This document shows, piece after piece, positions 17,706 through 27,937 of a DNA stretch of 64,000 nucleotides. Within the stretch, counting starts at the first letter, position 1, and every line of letters starts with the position of its first letter. The position numbers and the translations under genes were made by a program. The notes under the pieces are model-generated. The model was not told the origin of the DNA and made no database searches. It was given only the letters and a program-made list of their open reading frames with translations. This DNA comes from Bacteroidota bacterium (GTDB lineage Bacteria; Bacteroidota; Bacteroidia; Bacteroidales; F082), in assembly GCA_020444415.1 (NCBI GenBank), contig JAHLLA010000003.1:62001-126000 (forward strand), written 5' to 3'.

Positions 17706-20369
17706 TTATCTTACTATGGTAATAGATCCCTGAAGTGTTTGCTTCTTTATTCCTTCAAAAGTGATTATGTAGGCATCGCATATATAAAAATAAGGTGCTG
17801 CCGGACAATCCTGTCCATTTTCCTGGTTTTTGCCATCCCAATTAATCATCGGATCATCCGTTGTATACATGATTTTCCCCCATCTGTTAAAGATGGTCAT
17901 GTCAACGCGTTCAACATTTGCATATGGGTTTGCGGGCCCTTCATTTTCACAATCCATCGGAACAAATAAATCATTGAAACCATCTGTATTCGGTGTAAAT
18001 ACATTGGGTAGGCAGTAGGCAGGGCAAGCCTCATAATCAATGCAGAAAATATTACTTGTATCACTCACATTTCCTAATGAATCAACCGCGGTAACTGCAT
18101 AACATCCAACCACTGATTCCAGGTTTCTGTGATCAAAATAAACCGTGTCGTTATACATATAATCAACTGAACCGATCAGCTTAAAGTCATCAGTGAGGCT
18201 TTGCATGTAATAAATGTCATATCTTTCTGCATCACAATCACATGCTTGGCAATCGAAACAGGATTGATAATACGCACAAGTATCAATCGGGATAATCATT
18301 TTTAGCTGGTTGATATTATCATCACAAAAAGTCGATCCAGTAAGTACAGGTGCACAAGGAGGCACATTGTCAACAGGGGTAGCACAAGTCAATTGGGAGA
18401 AATTAATGAGTGGATCAAACAATCCGGGTAAAGAATAATGCCCGATGGCTTTTATATAATAGCAGTATGATTCATTATTGATCAAACCGGTATCATTATA
18501 AAAAGGAACCCTTGCGTAGCCCACTGAATCGTACGTTGTTTCACCCGGATCTTTTCGGTAAATAATAAATTCTTCATTTACCCAGGGTACTTCAGGTAAC
18601 CAGAATAGTTTTACCTCCTGGTCAGTTGGTGAGGTTTGAATGAAAATTGAGGATGCTTTCTGCGATCCGCCAACATATCCAACAGGCACACTTTCAAGTT
18701 CAACACGATAGCTGTAAGGTCCGTCGTTGGTGTTCATATCAATGTCATCATCATAGTACATAGTGTCGTTGAGGCTGTTAAAAGAAGCAATAAGTACCGG
18801 TGTGTTCCATACAAGACCATCATTCCTGTATAAATTGTATTTATATGGTCCTGGAAATTGTATCGTGTCCAGTTCCGTGGGTTTTGACCATGCAATTATT
18901 CCATGTCCTGTTTGCAAATCCAGGCTGTCGTTACTCACATGGGTGATGATCGGCACATCCCTTTTCAGGTATGCACAGGCTTCATTCGAGGCATAACTTT
19001 CAGCTTCATCATAAAAAATGGCTGTTACCCGGTAGCAATAATTAATACCATGTACCAATCCGGCGCCATTATTATCATCTCGGAATGTTGTTGTATTGAT
19101 ATTATCGATTTGTTGTATCAATCTGAAACCGGTGTATGCCGGAACTCCTGTTTCACAAAAATCCGGTTCCCAGCCTGATTCACCGCTTCGCCTGTAAATT
19201 TTATATCCGACGGCATTTTCACAAATACTTTTTTCCCATTCAAGGTTAATACCTATTCCCAGCGCACTGGCCTCTAAATTTTCGGGTGCCGGCGCAATCA
19301 CTTGAATAAAAACAGATTTAAAATTCACCAGATTGACGGGTAATCCATCATCTATGGCTTTAAAAACAGTTGAATATGGCTCAATCCGGACATGTTTGCA
19401 TGTGGTCGGCCAGTTGAAAGTGGTCGTAACGGTATCATTTCCACCAGCAGGGTCTGGTTCTATATAGGCCGGATTCTCAGCCTGTTCAAATACCCCTCCG
19501 AAAGCAGTCAATGTTACATTTGTTCCGTCAGGATCAATGGCCATTACGTCAAATTGCAGGAAATCTCCTGCTACTACGCAAGTGTCTTCAATGGTATAAA
19601 TTTCGGGGGGGTCATGATCACAGGCCACAATATTAATTTGCATATCGCGTCTCACGGAACCTACTTTATAGCCATATCGCCATTCGTCTATTACAAAAGC
19701 CACATTGTATTCACCCTGTAATATCGGTGTTTGCCAAAATAAATCTCCACTTATCTGGTTGATGGCAAAAGTATCAGAAGCCAATGGATAAGTATATCCC
19801 GGGATATCAAAACCACCGGCTCCTTTACAAATGACAAGTCGGTATGATAAGCTATCTCCGTCAGGATCATAAGCTCCCGGGTTGTGGATAAAAGGTTTTC
19901 CGACGCATCCCTGATCGATAGGTGGATTCAATAGTTGGACGGAATTGTTATACCCTAAGAATGGGTTGATCACAATTTCCGTTTCAATATACATAGGCAC
20001 ATTCACCGAATTCGGTATATTGTTCACTCCATTGTTACGATTCGGGTCTTCCACGGAGATCAAATACGATCCCGGAGCTGGAAAAGTATGGGTGCCCTTG
20101 TATAAATTATAAGTGATGTCGTACACATTGGGTATGGGTTCAAAAACTATTCGTTCAAGGTCGCTACCAGTGCCATCTCCCCACGAGATTGGCATGAAAG
20201 TCCTGGTGTCGTCGGCAGGACTTGAAGTTCTTGTGTACATAGTGATCGTGAACTCGAAAGTAAGACCTGAAAGGTGCTTATAAGTTATTTCGGCAGCCCG
20301 CTGGTGGGTTGCATAGCTGATGCTTGTAAAAAAAATAAAATATAAAAAGCAAAAAAATAATTTTCTCAT
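17706..20369 (-). CDS. Large secreted protein with gliding-motility-type (T9SS type B) C-terminal domain
   Basis: Predicted cell-surface or secreted multidomain protein, 887 residues from the chosen start. A signal peptide (MRKLFFCFLYFIFFTSISYA) leads into Ig/PKD-like modules (DPDGDSLSYRL, a cadherin/PKD-type strand) and fibronectin-type-III-like repeats in the middle (KIYRRSGESGW, YNLYRNDG, FIIYRKD). The last about 90 residues are the gliding-motility-associated C-terminal domain: PNVFTPNTDGFND, FNRWGKIMY, WDGKN, GSITIVR. This domain directs export by the type IX system. Cys-rich stretches near residues 690-715 suggest disulfides. I chose the ATG at 20369 because a -7 element lies at 20389-20396; upstream ATG (20378) and TTG (20381) codons are possible but would be almost leaderless. 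Confidence 0.85.
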   Translation of the reverse strand: MRKLFFCFLYFIFFTSISYATHQRAAEITYKHLSGLTFEFTITMYTRTSSPADDTRTFMPISWGDGTGSDLERIVFEPIPNVYDITYNLYKGTHTFPAPGSYLISVEDPNRNNGVNNIPNSVNVPMYIETEIVINPFLGYNNSVQLLNPPIDQGCVGKPFIHNPGAYDPDGDSLSYRLVICKGAGGFDIPGYTYPLASDTFAINQISGDLFWQTPILQGEYNVAFVIDEWRYGYKVGSVRRDMQINIVACDHDPPEIYTIEDTCVVAGDFLQFDVMAIDPDGTNVTLTAFGGVFEQAENPAYIEPDPAGGNDTVTTTFNWPTTCKHVRIEPYSTVFKAIDDGLPVNLVNFKSVFIQVIAPAPENLEASALGIGINLEWEKSICENAVGYKIYRRSGESGWEPDFCETGVPAYTGFRLIQQIDNINTTTFRDDNNGAGLVHGINYCYRVTAIFYDEAESYASNEACAYLKRDVPIITHVSNDSLDLQTGHGIIAWSKPTELDTIQFPGPYKYNLYRNDGLVWNTPVLIASFNSLNDTMYYDDDIDMNTNDGPYSYRVELESVPVGYVGGSQKASSIFIQTSPTDQEVKLFWLPEVPWVNEEFIIYRKDPGETTYDSVGYARVPFYNDTGLINNESYCYYIKAIGHYSLPGLFDPLINFSQLTCATPVDNVPPCAPVLTGSTFCDDNINQLKMIIPIDTCAYYQSCFDCQACDCDAERYDIYYMQSLTDDFKLIGSVDYMYNDTVYFDHRNLESVVGCYAVTAVDSLGNVSDTSNIFCIDYEACPAYCLPNVFTPNTDGFNDLFVPMDCENEGPANPYANVERVDMTIFNRWGKIMYTTDDPMINWDGKNQENGQDCPAAPYFYICDAYIITFEGIKKQTLQGSITIVR

Positions 20370-20388
20370 CAGGATCATCAATGAGTTT

Positions 20389-20396
20389 CAAAACTA
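20389..20396 (-). promoter_or_regulatory. -7 element of the large surface protein gene
   Basis: The minus strand reads TAGTTTTG, an exact TAnnTTTG match, 19 nt before the ATG at 20369. Confidence 0.5.
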
Positions 20397-20531
20397 CGAA
20401 TATTCCACAAAACGAATGCCATCCTGGTACAATTTCAATCATTGATCAAAATAGATATAAATAGCATGAGATTTGAATATTAATTGGAACGAAATTTAAT
20501 AAATGCCGTACAATGGTTGGGTTGGTTTTGC

Positions 20532-20539
20532 TAATTTTG
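20532..20539 (+). promoter_or_regulatory. -7 element of the RelA/SpoT gene
   Basis: TAATTTTG matches TAnnTTTG and lies downstream of the most distal in-frame ATG (20503), which argues that translation starts at 20560. Confidence 0.5.
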
Positions 20540-20559
20540 TAAGTTCTCCATATAAGAGT

Positions 20560-22806
20560 ATGAATCAAATGACACCGGAACAGGAAAGACTGGAAATTTT
20601 AAGGCGCTACAGGCGCCTTATCGAGGTTTGGCATACCCGGAAAACAGTTGAAGACCGGTGGATGGTTCGTAAAGCATTTCGCCTGGCGGCTGATGCACAT
20701 AAAAGCATGCGCCGTAAAACAGGCGAAGCCTTCATTTTTCACCCGATTGAAGTTGCAACGATTGCTGCCGGTGAAATAGGACTGGGAAGGACTTCCATTA
20801 TATCAGCGTTGCTGCACGATACCGTTGAAGACACAAGCCTGCGTATTGAAGATATAAGTGAAATGTTTGGTGACGATGTAGCCAGAATCATTGACGGATT
20901 AACAAAAATTGATGAAATTTCAGATACAACTTCAACAGCACAGGCTGAAACCCTGAAGAAAATATTATTTACACTTACGGATGATGTAAGGGTCATTCTT
21001 ATCAAACTGGCTGATCGCCTGCATAACCTCAGGACAATGGAAGTGATGGCACGTGAAAAACAGTTGAAAGTAGCTTCCGAAACACTTTTTCTCTATTCGC
21101 CATTGGCAAATCGACTCGGTTTATATGCGATCAAAACGGAATTGGAGGAGTTATCATTCAAATATTCACAACCTCATATTTATAAAGATATTTCAGATAA
21201 AATGGCAGCTTCGGAAGAGGCCAGACAGCAGATATTTTCCAATTTCAAACCTCCCATTGAAGAGGAACTGGAAAAATTGAAGCTTCATTTTGAAATCAGG
21301 TGCCGGATGAAAACGGCATATTCCATCTGGCAAAAAATGCAGATTGACCAGGTGCCATTTGAAGAAATTTACAATACATACTCAGTTGAAATCATTCTTG
21401 ACAGTAAATTGGCACGGGAAAAACTGGATTGCTGGGCTGCATACTCCGTTGTTACAGGAATATATACGCCCAATAACAAAAAGCTTAGAGATTGGATAAG
21501 TACACCCAAAGCCAATGGATATGAAGCGATCCATGCCACCGTTATGGGGCATGATGGACATTGGGTAGATGTGCAAATCCGCAGTAAAAGAATGCATGAA
21601 ATAGCCATGAAAGGCTATGCTGCCCACTGGAAGTACAAAAACCAGGAAAAACTGGATGCCGGGCTTGACAAATGGCTGAAAAGGACCAGGGAACTATTAA
21701 AGGAAAGCGAAGAAGATACCATCGATTTTATCAATGATTTTAAAAAGAACCTTTTTGAAGACGAAATCGTGATATTTACTCCAAGAGGAGACATGATCAA
21801 TATGCCAGCCGGGGCAACCGTTCTTGATGTTGCTTATGCCATCCACACCGAACTCGGAAATCATTGCATCGGTGCCAATGTAAACCACAGGCTGGTGCCG
21901 ATCGACTACCAGATAAAATCGGGTGATCAGGTACAGATCATTGATTCAAAAATACAGCAGCCGAATGAAGATTGGTATGGATATGTAAGAACAGCCAGGG
22001 CTAAAACAAGGATTAAAACGGCCATCAAAAACGAAAGAAAAAAGTTCAGGGAGATCGGTAAAGAAAAGCTTGATCAATACCTGGAGCAGTTGAAACTGGA
22101 AAGCACGAAACCAAATCTAAATACGCTGATTAAAAAAAGTCATCTGAACGGCATTGTTGATCTGTATTATTTTATTGCAAAAGATAAAATCGGGCTGAAA
22201 GATGTAAAGGAAGCATTGGTGCCCAGTGAAAGTCTGGCCAGTTGGGTAAGAAGTATCAGGTTGCCTTTTGTTAAACCAAAAATGCCGGTGATAGCCGGGG
22301 AAGGTTTGTTAAGCAGCGATGACGATGCCATGCTTATTTCGCAGGCAAAAAAGGAAGTAAAAAAGAATGGTGAATTCACCGAACTTGAGTATGCCGTTGC
22401 CAAGTGCTGCAATCCGATTCCAGGCGATGACGTGATTGGACTGATTTTTCCGAATGAACCTATACGGATCCATAAAACCGACTGTAATGTGGCGATCAAA
22501 CTGATGTCACAGTACGGTAAAAATATTGTAAAAGCAAAATGGAAACAGAAAGAAGGAATTATCTTTTTGGCCGGGTTGAATATTAAAGCTGTTGACAATA
22601 TTGGTCTTGTACAAAAAATATCCACCCTTGTGGCCAAAGATTTCGAAACCAACATTCGGTCACTTAATCTGCTCAACAGTAAGGGGTTGGTTGATATTGA
22701 CTTGACTATTTACATCAATAGTACAGAAAAATTGAAGAACTTAATTCAGCGATTAAAAAAAATCAAAGAAGTAATCAAAGTAACCCGCCTTGAAAAAATC
22801 ACCTGA
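20560..22806 (+). CDS. RelA/SpoT-family (p)ppGpp protein, hydrolase-type, divergent synthetase
   Basis: Stringent-response alarmone enzyme (748 residues from this start). Domains in order: HD hydrolase (about 40-190) with an intact HDTVED motif (H86-D91); RelA/SpoT synthetase region (about 235-355); TGS (about 395-455; TPRGDMINMPAGATVLDVAYA); a linker; and a C-terminal ACT domain. The synthetase region departs from the canonical sequence: the usual (Y)DLxAIR segment reads YNTYSVE (N272, E277), and the catalytic Glu of the usual ExQIR motif is Asp337 (DVQIR). It may therefore be mainly a hydrolase, with a second RSH elsewhere making (p)ppGpp. An upstream ATG at 20503 adds 19 residues, but a promoter-like box lies within that extension. 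Confidence 0.9.
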   Translation: MNQMTPEQERLEILRRYRRLIEVWHTRKTVEDRWMVRKAFRLAADAHKSMRRKTGEAFIFHPIEVATIAAGEIGLGRTSIISALLHDTVEDTSLRIEDISEMFGDDVARIIDGLTKIDEISDTTSTAQAETLKKILFTLTDDVRVILIKLADRLHNLRTMEVMAREKQLKVASETLFLYSPLANRLGLYAIKTELEELSFKYSQPHIYKDISDKMAASEEARQQIFSNFKPPIEEELEKLKLHFEIRCRMKTAYSIWQKMQIDQVPFEEIYNTYSVEIILDSKLAREKLDCWAAYSVVTGIYTPNNKKLRDWISTPKANGYEAIHATVMGHDGHWVDVQIRSKRMHEIAMKGYAAHWKYKNQEKLDAGLDKWLKRTRELLKESEEDTIDFINDFKKNLFEDEIVIFTPRGDMINMPAGATVLDVAYAIHTELGNHCIGANVNHRLVPIDYQIKSGDQVQIIDSKIQQPNEDWYGYVRTARAKTRIKTAIKNERKKFREIGKEKLDQYLEQLKLESTKPNLNTLIKKSHLNGIVDLYYFIAKDKIGLKDVKEALVPSESLASWVRSIRLPFVKPKMPVIAGEGLLSSDDDAMLISQAKKEVKKNGEFTELEYAVAKCCNPIPGDDVIGLIFPNEPIRIHKTDCNVAIKLMSQYGKNIVKAKWKQKEGIIFLAGLNIKAVDNIGLVQKISTLVAKDFETNIRSLNLLNSKGLVDIDLTIYINSTEKLKNLIQRLKKIKEVIKVTRLEKIT

Positions 22807-22855
22807 TCATATCTAATTAATTTATATTTAAACCATATAAAAATTAAAAAAGTAG

Positions 22856-22863
22856 TACTTTTG
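22856..22863 (+). promoter_or_regulatory. -7 element of the Fur-family gene
   Basis: TACTTTTG, an exact TAnnTTTG match, 21 nt before the ATG at 22885. Confidence 0.6.
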
Positions 22864-22884
22864 CCTGACTAAAAGACGTCATAC

Positions 22885-23355
22885 ATGAAGTCAAACAATA
22901 AAAAAGATACATTCGAATCCGTAAAAAAGATATTTACTGAATACCTTGAAGGCAGGGGACATCGTAAAACACCGGAACGCTATACCATACTCAAGGAAAT
23001 CTATGCCACTGATGGCCATTTCGATATAGAAACCCTCTATATCAGGATGAAAAATAACAAGTACAGGGTAAGCCGTGCTACACTGTACAATACCATTGAG
23101 TTGTTGCTCGATTGCAACCTGGTAACCAAACACCAGTTTGGAAATAATTGTGCACAGTTTGAACGCTCATTCAAGTTCAAACAGCACGACCATTTTGTGT
23201 GTCTGGAAGATGGCAAAGTACTTGAATTTTGCGATCCCCGTATCCAGGAAATTCAAAAATCAGTAGAAGAATTACTGGGCGTTGAGGTTGCCTATCACTC
23301 GCTAACTTTTTATGGAAAGTGTAAGAGTCATAAAAAAACGGAAGCCGAAAAGTAG
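22885..23355 (+). CDS. Fur-family metal/peroxide-responsive repressor
   Basis: Cytoplasmic DNA-binding regulator of the Fur/PerR/Zur superfamily, 156 residues. The winged helix is seen in [14 protein letters not shown] and [14 protein letters not shown]; the metal-sensing segment is HDHFVC. The two CxxC pairs that hold structural zinc in many Fur proteins are incomplete: the first reads CLEDGK and the C-terminus reads GKCKSHKK with only one Cys, so the structural zinc site is probably absent. The sensed metal cannot be told from the sequence. It has its own promoter and terminator, separating it from purA. Confidence 0.9.
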   Translation: MKSNNKKDTFESVKKIFTEYLEGRGHRKTPERYTILKEIYATDGHFDIETLYIRMKNNKYRVSRATLYNTIELLLDCNLVTKHQFGNNCAQFERSFKFKQHDHFVCLEDGKVLEFCDPRIQEIQKSVEELLGVEVAYHSLTFYGKCKSHKKTEAEK

Positions 23356-23421
23356 TTAGTAAGTATTCATAACATTTCGATTTAGTTGCAGCACTATTTT
23401 ATTACATTTGTTTGCAAACAT

Positions 23422-23444
23422 ACCCTGATTATACAGGGTTTTTT
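23422..23444 (+). terminator. Terminator after the Fur-family gene
   Basis: ACCCTG / CAGGGT stem with a 6-nt loop followed by a run of T. Confidence 0.8.
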
Positions 23445-23451
23445 ATTGACT

Positions 23452-23459
23452 TATTTTTG
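23452..23459 (+). promoter_or_regulatory. -7 element of purA
   Basis: TATTTTTG matches TAnnTTTG just after the preceding terminator, giving a leader of about 90 nt. Confidence 0.5.
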
Positions 23460-23466
23460 ATCATGA

Positions 23467-24855
<1,389 letters not shown>

Positions 24856-24893
24856 TTCTAAAAGTCGAAGACGTATTAAAATCATTTAGTCGA

Positions 24894-24942
24894 ACTCCTG
24901 CCCGTCCGGCAGTCGGGGATCCCGAGAAGCGTTAGCTGAGGG
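24894..24942. repeat. Short REP-like palindromic sequence after purA
   Basis: Contains GTCCGGC and the palindrome TCGGG-ATCCCGA in an otherwise gene-free 170-nt gap. It is GC-rich compared with its surroundings and looks like a dispersed Bacteroidota intergenic repeat; no second full copy was found in this window. Confidence 0.4.
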
Positions 24943-25028
24943 AAATAAAAGTTTATATTACTCACTACGGTGCATCTATAAGTTTGATATCTTGCAAACT
25001 TCAAATCCATTTCATTAAATGCATTTTC

Positions 25029-25442
25029 CTAAAAAAGCGGATTTTCTGTATTAAATGTGATCAAAACATTCGCAAAAAAATTCCAGATGGTCACCACTAT
25101 GATGGCAAATATCTTGGCCACGTAAAAATTCATTCTGAACCTGCTTACCAGCATCCATAAAATGAGAGTGTTGATCGCTAATCCAATCAGGGAAATAATA
25201 AAAAATTCGGTATACTCCAATCCAATCCGGGGATTGGTACTTTCAAAGGTCCAGATACGGTTCAGGTAATAATTGCTGGAAGCAGCGGTTGTAAAACCAA
25301 TGGCATTGGCTACATATTTCTGAATATGCAGTTTTTCTTTGGCCAGGTAAGTAATGCCAAAATCAACAAAAACGCCCGAAAACCCGACCACTCCGAATTT
25401 CAGAAATTTTAAAAGGAATGATTTGGTGAAGAATTCGGCCAT
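25029..25442 (-). CDS. GtrA family membrane protein
   Basis: Four-helix membrane protein of the GtrA/DPMS accessory family (137 residues), typically involved in flipping or handling polyprenyl-linked sugars for surface polysaccharides. Characteristic segments are FLKFGVVGFSGVFVDFGITY near the N-terminus, AAASSNYYLNRIWTF in the middle and a C-terminal helix with WNFFANVLITF. It follows the M28 peptidase gene by 17 nt on the same strand and is probably co-transcribed with it. No glycosyltransferase partner is adjacent. Confidence 0.9.
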   Translation of the reverse strand: MAEFFTKSFLLKFLKFGVVGFSGVFVDFGITYLAKEKLHIQKYVANAIGFTTAASSNYYLNRIWTFESTNPRIGLEYTEFFIISLIGLAINTLILWMLVSRFRMNFYVAKIFAIIVVTIWNFFANVLITFNTENPLF

Positions 25443-25459
25443 TTGAATTTAGTAGCTGA

Positions 25460-27247
25460 CTATAAAACTACAACCAGCACCTTTTTATTGCCATTCCGCA
25501 TGATATCCACCGAAATGGTCTCACCTGGTTTTAATTTCTTCAAGCGGTTCATATAATCATAAATGTTGGTAATGGTCATGCCATTGATGGCTACAATTTT
25601 GTCACCTTTCAGCATGCCTGACTTGCTGGCCGGGCCGCCTGCAGTTACACCACCTACTCCCAAACCATCATTTTCGGTAGCTGTAAAATCGGGCATAATA
25701 CCCAGTTTTACTTTCAATCCCCTCCTGCCGGCACCCCCTGTGCGTTCTTTCGGGCCGGCTTCCTGGTAAGTGAGGTTGATATCCCTGTTTGCTAAATCCA
25801 GGATGAGTGGGTAAGCGTAATCCAGAATTTCTTTTTGTCCTTCGTAATTTATTTTATCGGCATCATCATCAGGGGTATGATAATCGGGATGGGCGCCAGT
25901 GGTGAAAAAAAGTACGGGCACATTGCTGGCATAAAAACTGGCATGATCCGAAGCACCATAACCTTCCGGAGAATGATTGAAAGCCAGAGCGCTTTTCTCT
26001 TCATAAGAAGCTAATAAACTTTCAAACTCAACTGCTGTCCCTGTTCCGGCTACCATAACGCCTGCATCGGTTGTATCAAGTCGCCCGATCATGTCAAAGT
26101 TGAACATGGCTTTTACATCTTTCAGATCAACCAATGCATTTGAAGTGAAAAACTGCGAACCGAGCAGCCCCATTTCTTCGGCACCAAAGGCCATGATCAC
26201 GATGCTGCGTTTTAGCTGATCCTGGTTACTGCTTAATTTTTCAGCAAGTTCAATGATCCCTGCTGTTCCCGAGGCATTGTCATCAGCACCATTGTGGATG
26301 GCCAATGTATCAGGTGTTCTTGAACCGGAACCCTGACCACCAAACCCCAGATGATCATAATGGGCACCTATTACTATATATTCATTTTTTAATGTGGGAT
26401 CCGTTCCTTCAATTATGGCTACTACATTCTGTGTTTGAACTTCATTTTTAATCAGTTCGGTGGTTCCTGATACGATCTCACCCGTGGAGAAAGATGCTGT
26501 TTGTCTATTTTTAATGATCTCCTTTTCCAGGTCATTGATGTTCTTTCCTGAATTTTCCAATATCAGGTTGGCAACTGATTGGCTGATATTGATAACCGGG
26601 ATGCCCGCATCAGCCGTTACCCGGTCGAAAGCACCGGAAAGCAATTTGTCGCCATATTGAGGGCCGTTCACGAGCAAAACCCCGGCAGCCTTTTTATCGC
26701 GGGCTAATAATGCTTTATCCCTGTCACTACCTGACGAAATAAACAAGCTTTCATCCTTATCAGGTTCGGGGTCACCACGAAGCATCAGTACCCATTTACC
26801 TTCTGCATCCAAATCTTTGTAGTCGTTCCATTGCAGCGAATCATGATCAATTTCAAAACCAAATCCGGCAAAAACAACTTCTGCCGTTACATCCGCATTA
26901 GATGAAAATGGCATGGGGATAAAATCGATGTTGAGTTCAAAAATACTGTCATTCAATACCAGTTTGTTCTCAATGCCCTTTGTAATTCCGGTAGTTACAT
27001 TAAAATACTGGAATCCGTTTTCGCCGATTGGCTGTAATCCAAATGAAATGAAATGATCCCTAATGTATGTGGCTGCTTCCATGCCACCTTCTGTTCCCGG
27101 TTTCCGGCCTTCCAGTTCATCTGATGCCAGGAAATATACATGGCCTTCCAGTTCATTTGTCGTAATTTCCGGTTCAGCAATCTGTGCATGAATATTAAAA
27201 CCGGTAAATAAAAAGAGGATAAAAAATATGATTTGTGTACGATTCAT
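25460..27247 (-). CDS. M28 family metallopeptidase with PA and PDZ domains
   Basis: Predicted exported zinc aminopeptidase or carboxypeptidase. Signal peptide of about 21 residues ending HA; a protease-associated insert (about 100-250); an M28 catalytic core with the zinc ligands in GAHYDH, NGADDNASG, EEMG, NFDMIG and DYHTPDD; and a C-terminal PDZ domain (about 505-595; GGVTAGGPASKSGMLKGDKI). The length of 595 fits PA-M28-PDZ proteins of Bacteroidota. It probably acts in the periplasm or at the surface on peptides for nutrition. It has its own promoter (27270-27277), with gtrA downstream. Confidence 0.93.
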   Translation of the reverse strand: MNRTQIIFFILFLFTGFNIHAQIAEPEITTNELEGHVYFLASDELEGRKPGTEGGMEAATYIRDHFISFGLQPIGENGFQYFNVTTGITKGIENKLVLNDSIFELNIDFIPMPFSSNADVTAEVVFAGFGFEIDHDSLQWNDYKDLDAEGKWVLMLRGDPEPDKDESLFISSGSDRDKALLARDKKAAGVLLVNGPQYGDKLLSGAFDRVTADAGIPVINISQSVANLILENSGKNINDLEKEIIKNRQTASFSTGEIVSGTTELIKNEVQTQNVVAIIEGTDPTLKNEYIVIGAHYDHLGFGGQGSGSRTPDTLAIHNGADDNASGTAGIIELAEKLSSNQDQLKRSIVIMAFGAEEMGLLGSQFFTSNALVDLKDVKAMFNFDMIGRLDTTDAGVMVAGTGTAVEFESLLASYEEKSALAFNHSPEGYGASDHASFYASNVPVLFFTTGAHPDYHTPDDDADKINYEGQKEILDYAYPLILDLANRDINLTYQEAGPKERTGGAGRRGLKVKLGIMPDFTATENDGLGVGGVTAGGPASKSGMLKGDKIVAINGMTITNIYDYMNRLKKLKPGETISVDIMRNGNKKVLVVVL

Positions 27248-27269
27248 CTGTGGTGAATTAAATTTTGCG

Positions 27270-27277
27270 CAAAGATA
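27270..27277 (-). promoter_or_regulatory. -7 element of the M28 peptidase gene
   Basis: The minus strand reads TATCTTTG, an exact TAnnTTTG match, 22 nt before the start. Confidence 0.55.
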
Positions 27278-27425
27278 ATATATTCAGCTAATCATTAAAG
27301 GATAAGGAAACATCATATCCTATGTTAGAAATGTTTTGTTTTTTTTATTTGGCCGCGATGCCCCTATGTCCACTGATGGGAAGGCTTGCGCTTTTACTTT
27401 TCAATGTTTATTGAAGCAGCAGCAA

Positions 27426-27491
27426 CCCCACGTTCAACTCTGAGGCATTTTCGGGCAGATCGTGTGTAAGAATGCCGTGAGAGTCGTGGGG
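27426..27491. repeat. Core hairpin of the repeat unit, copy 1
   Basis: CCCCACG pairs with CGTGGGG, ACTCT with AGAGT and GGCAT with ATGCC, enclosing a conserved loop that contains GGGCAGATCGTGTGTAAGA. The same architecture is found at 30287-30350, 33080-33149 and 35449-35511. Confidence 0.75.
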
Positions 27492-27564
27492 TATTTAAAG
27501 GGTTTCGTTTAGTTGTTCCGGACTCTTTCGTCAGCCCGCACCAATGCCTGCCTGGTTTCCTCAA

Positions 27565-27593
27565 CCGCCTGCCAAAGTTGTACGGCGGGCAGG
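27565..27593. repeat. Small hairpin set into the repeat unit, copy 1
   Basis: CCGCCTGCC followed by a short loop and GGCGGGCAGG. It interrupts the continuous CCTCA-GAGATAAACG seen in copy 3 and recurs at the same place in copy 4 (about 35568-35598). Confidence 0.65.
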
Positions 27594-27649
27594 GAGATTA
27601 ACGATTTTTTTATCATCTATCGCCACCCCTTGGTTCCCCTAAAGGGGAA

Positions 27650-27766
27650 GGGTCTCCATCATTATTCTTGTAACAACAAAAAGAAATTCGTTTAATTCAG
27701 AGGCATGACCAGGTAGCTTGTGTGATGGAATGCCGTAGGAATCTCTAACGCGTTAATTTACCTGTC
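27650..27766. repeat. Second repeat type, copy A
   Basis: About 115 nt, from GGGTCTCC to TTTACCTGT, nearly repeated at 30107-30215. Its middle (CAGAGGCAT ... GGAATGCCGTAGGAATCTC) looks like a diverged version of the core hairpin unit. Confidence 0.65.
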
Positions 27767-27890
27767 TTTTTGTTTCATGTACTAAAGGGGGATGGCCGCT
27801 CTGCCCCTTGATCTCCTAAAGGGGTGGTTTGCGCATAGTTCGTGAGAAAAAAGGACTAAATGTTTTCAATTCGAACAGTTTAAGAAATAA

Positions 27891-27916
27891 AAAAGGCGGG
27901 AATGATCCCGCCTTTT
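27891..27916 (-). terminator. Terminator of the first Asp-box protein gene
   Basis: AAAAGGCGGGA / TCCCGCCTTTT stem with a 4-nt loop, 22 nt after the stop. Nearly identical to the one at 30786-30811. Confidence 0.88.
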
Positions 27917-27937
27917 AAAAGTTTTTTCAAGTAAGTT

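Larger units (their letters stand above)
27248..27937. repeat. Repeat-rich intergenic region (copy 1)
   Basis: No gene. It contains copy 1 of a repeat unit (about 27371-27623) whose core hairpin is at 27426-27491, a second hairpin (27565-27593) set into the unit, a copy of a related repeat (27650-27766), and several short CCCCT-AA-AGGGG palindromes. A terminator sits at its right end. Confidence 0.75.

Noticed and set aside
22167-22676. 169-codon open frame antisense to the RelA/SpoT gene
   Set aside because: Shadow of a conserved coding sequence with no recognisable domain or start signal.
27669-27690. TGTAAC in the repeat region as a further ECF promoter
   Set aside because: The downstream CG is at a 14-nt spacing and reads CGTT, and the sequence belongs to a repeat present twice.
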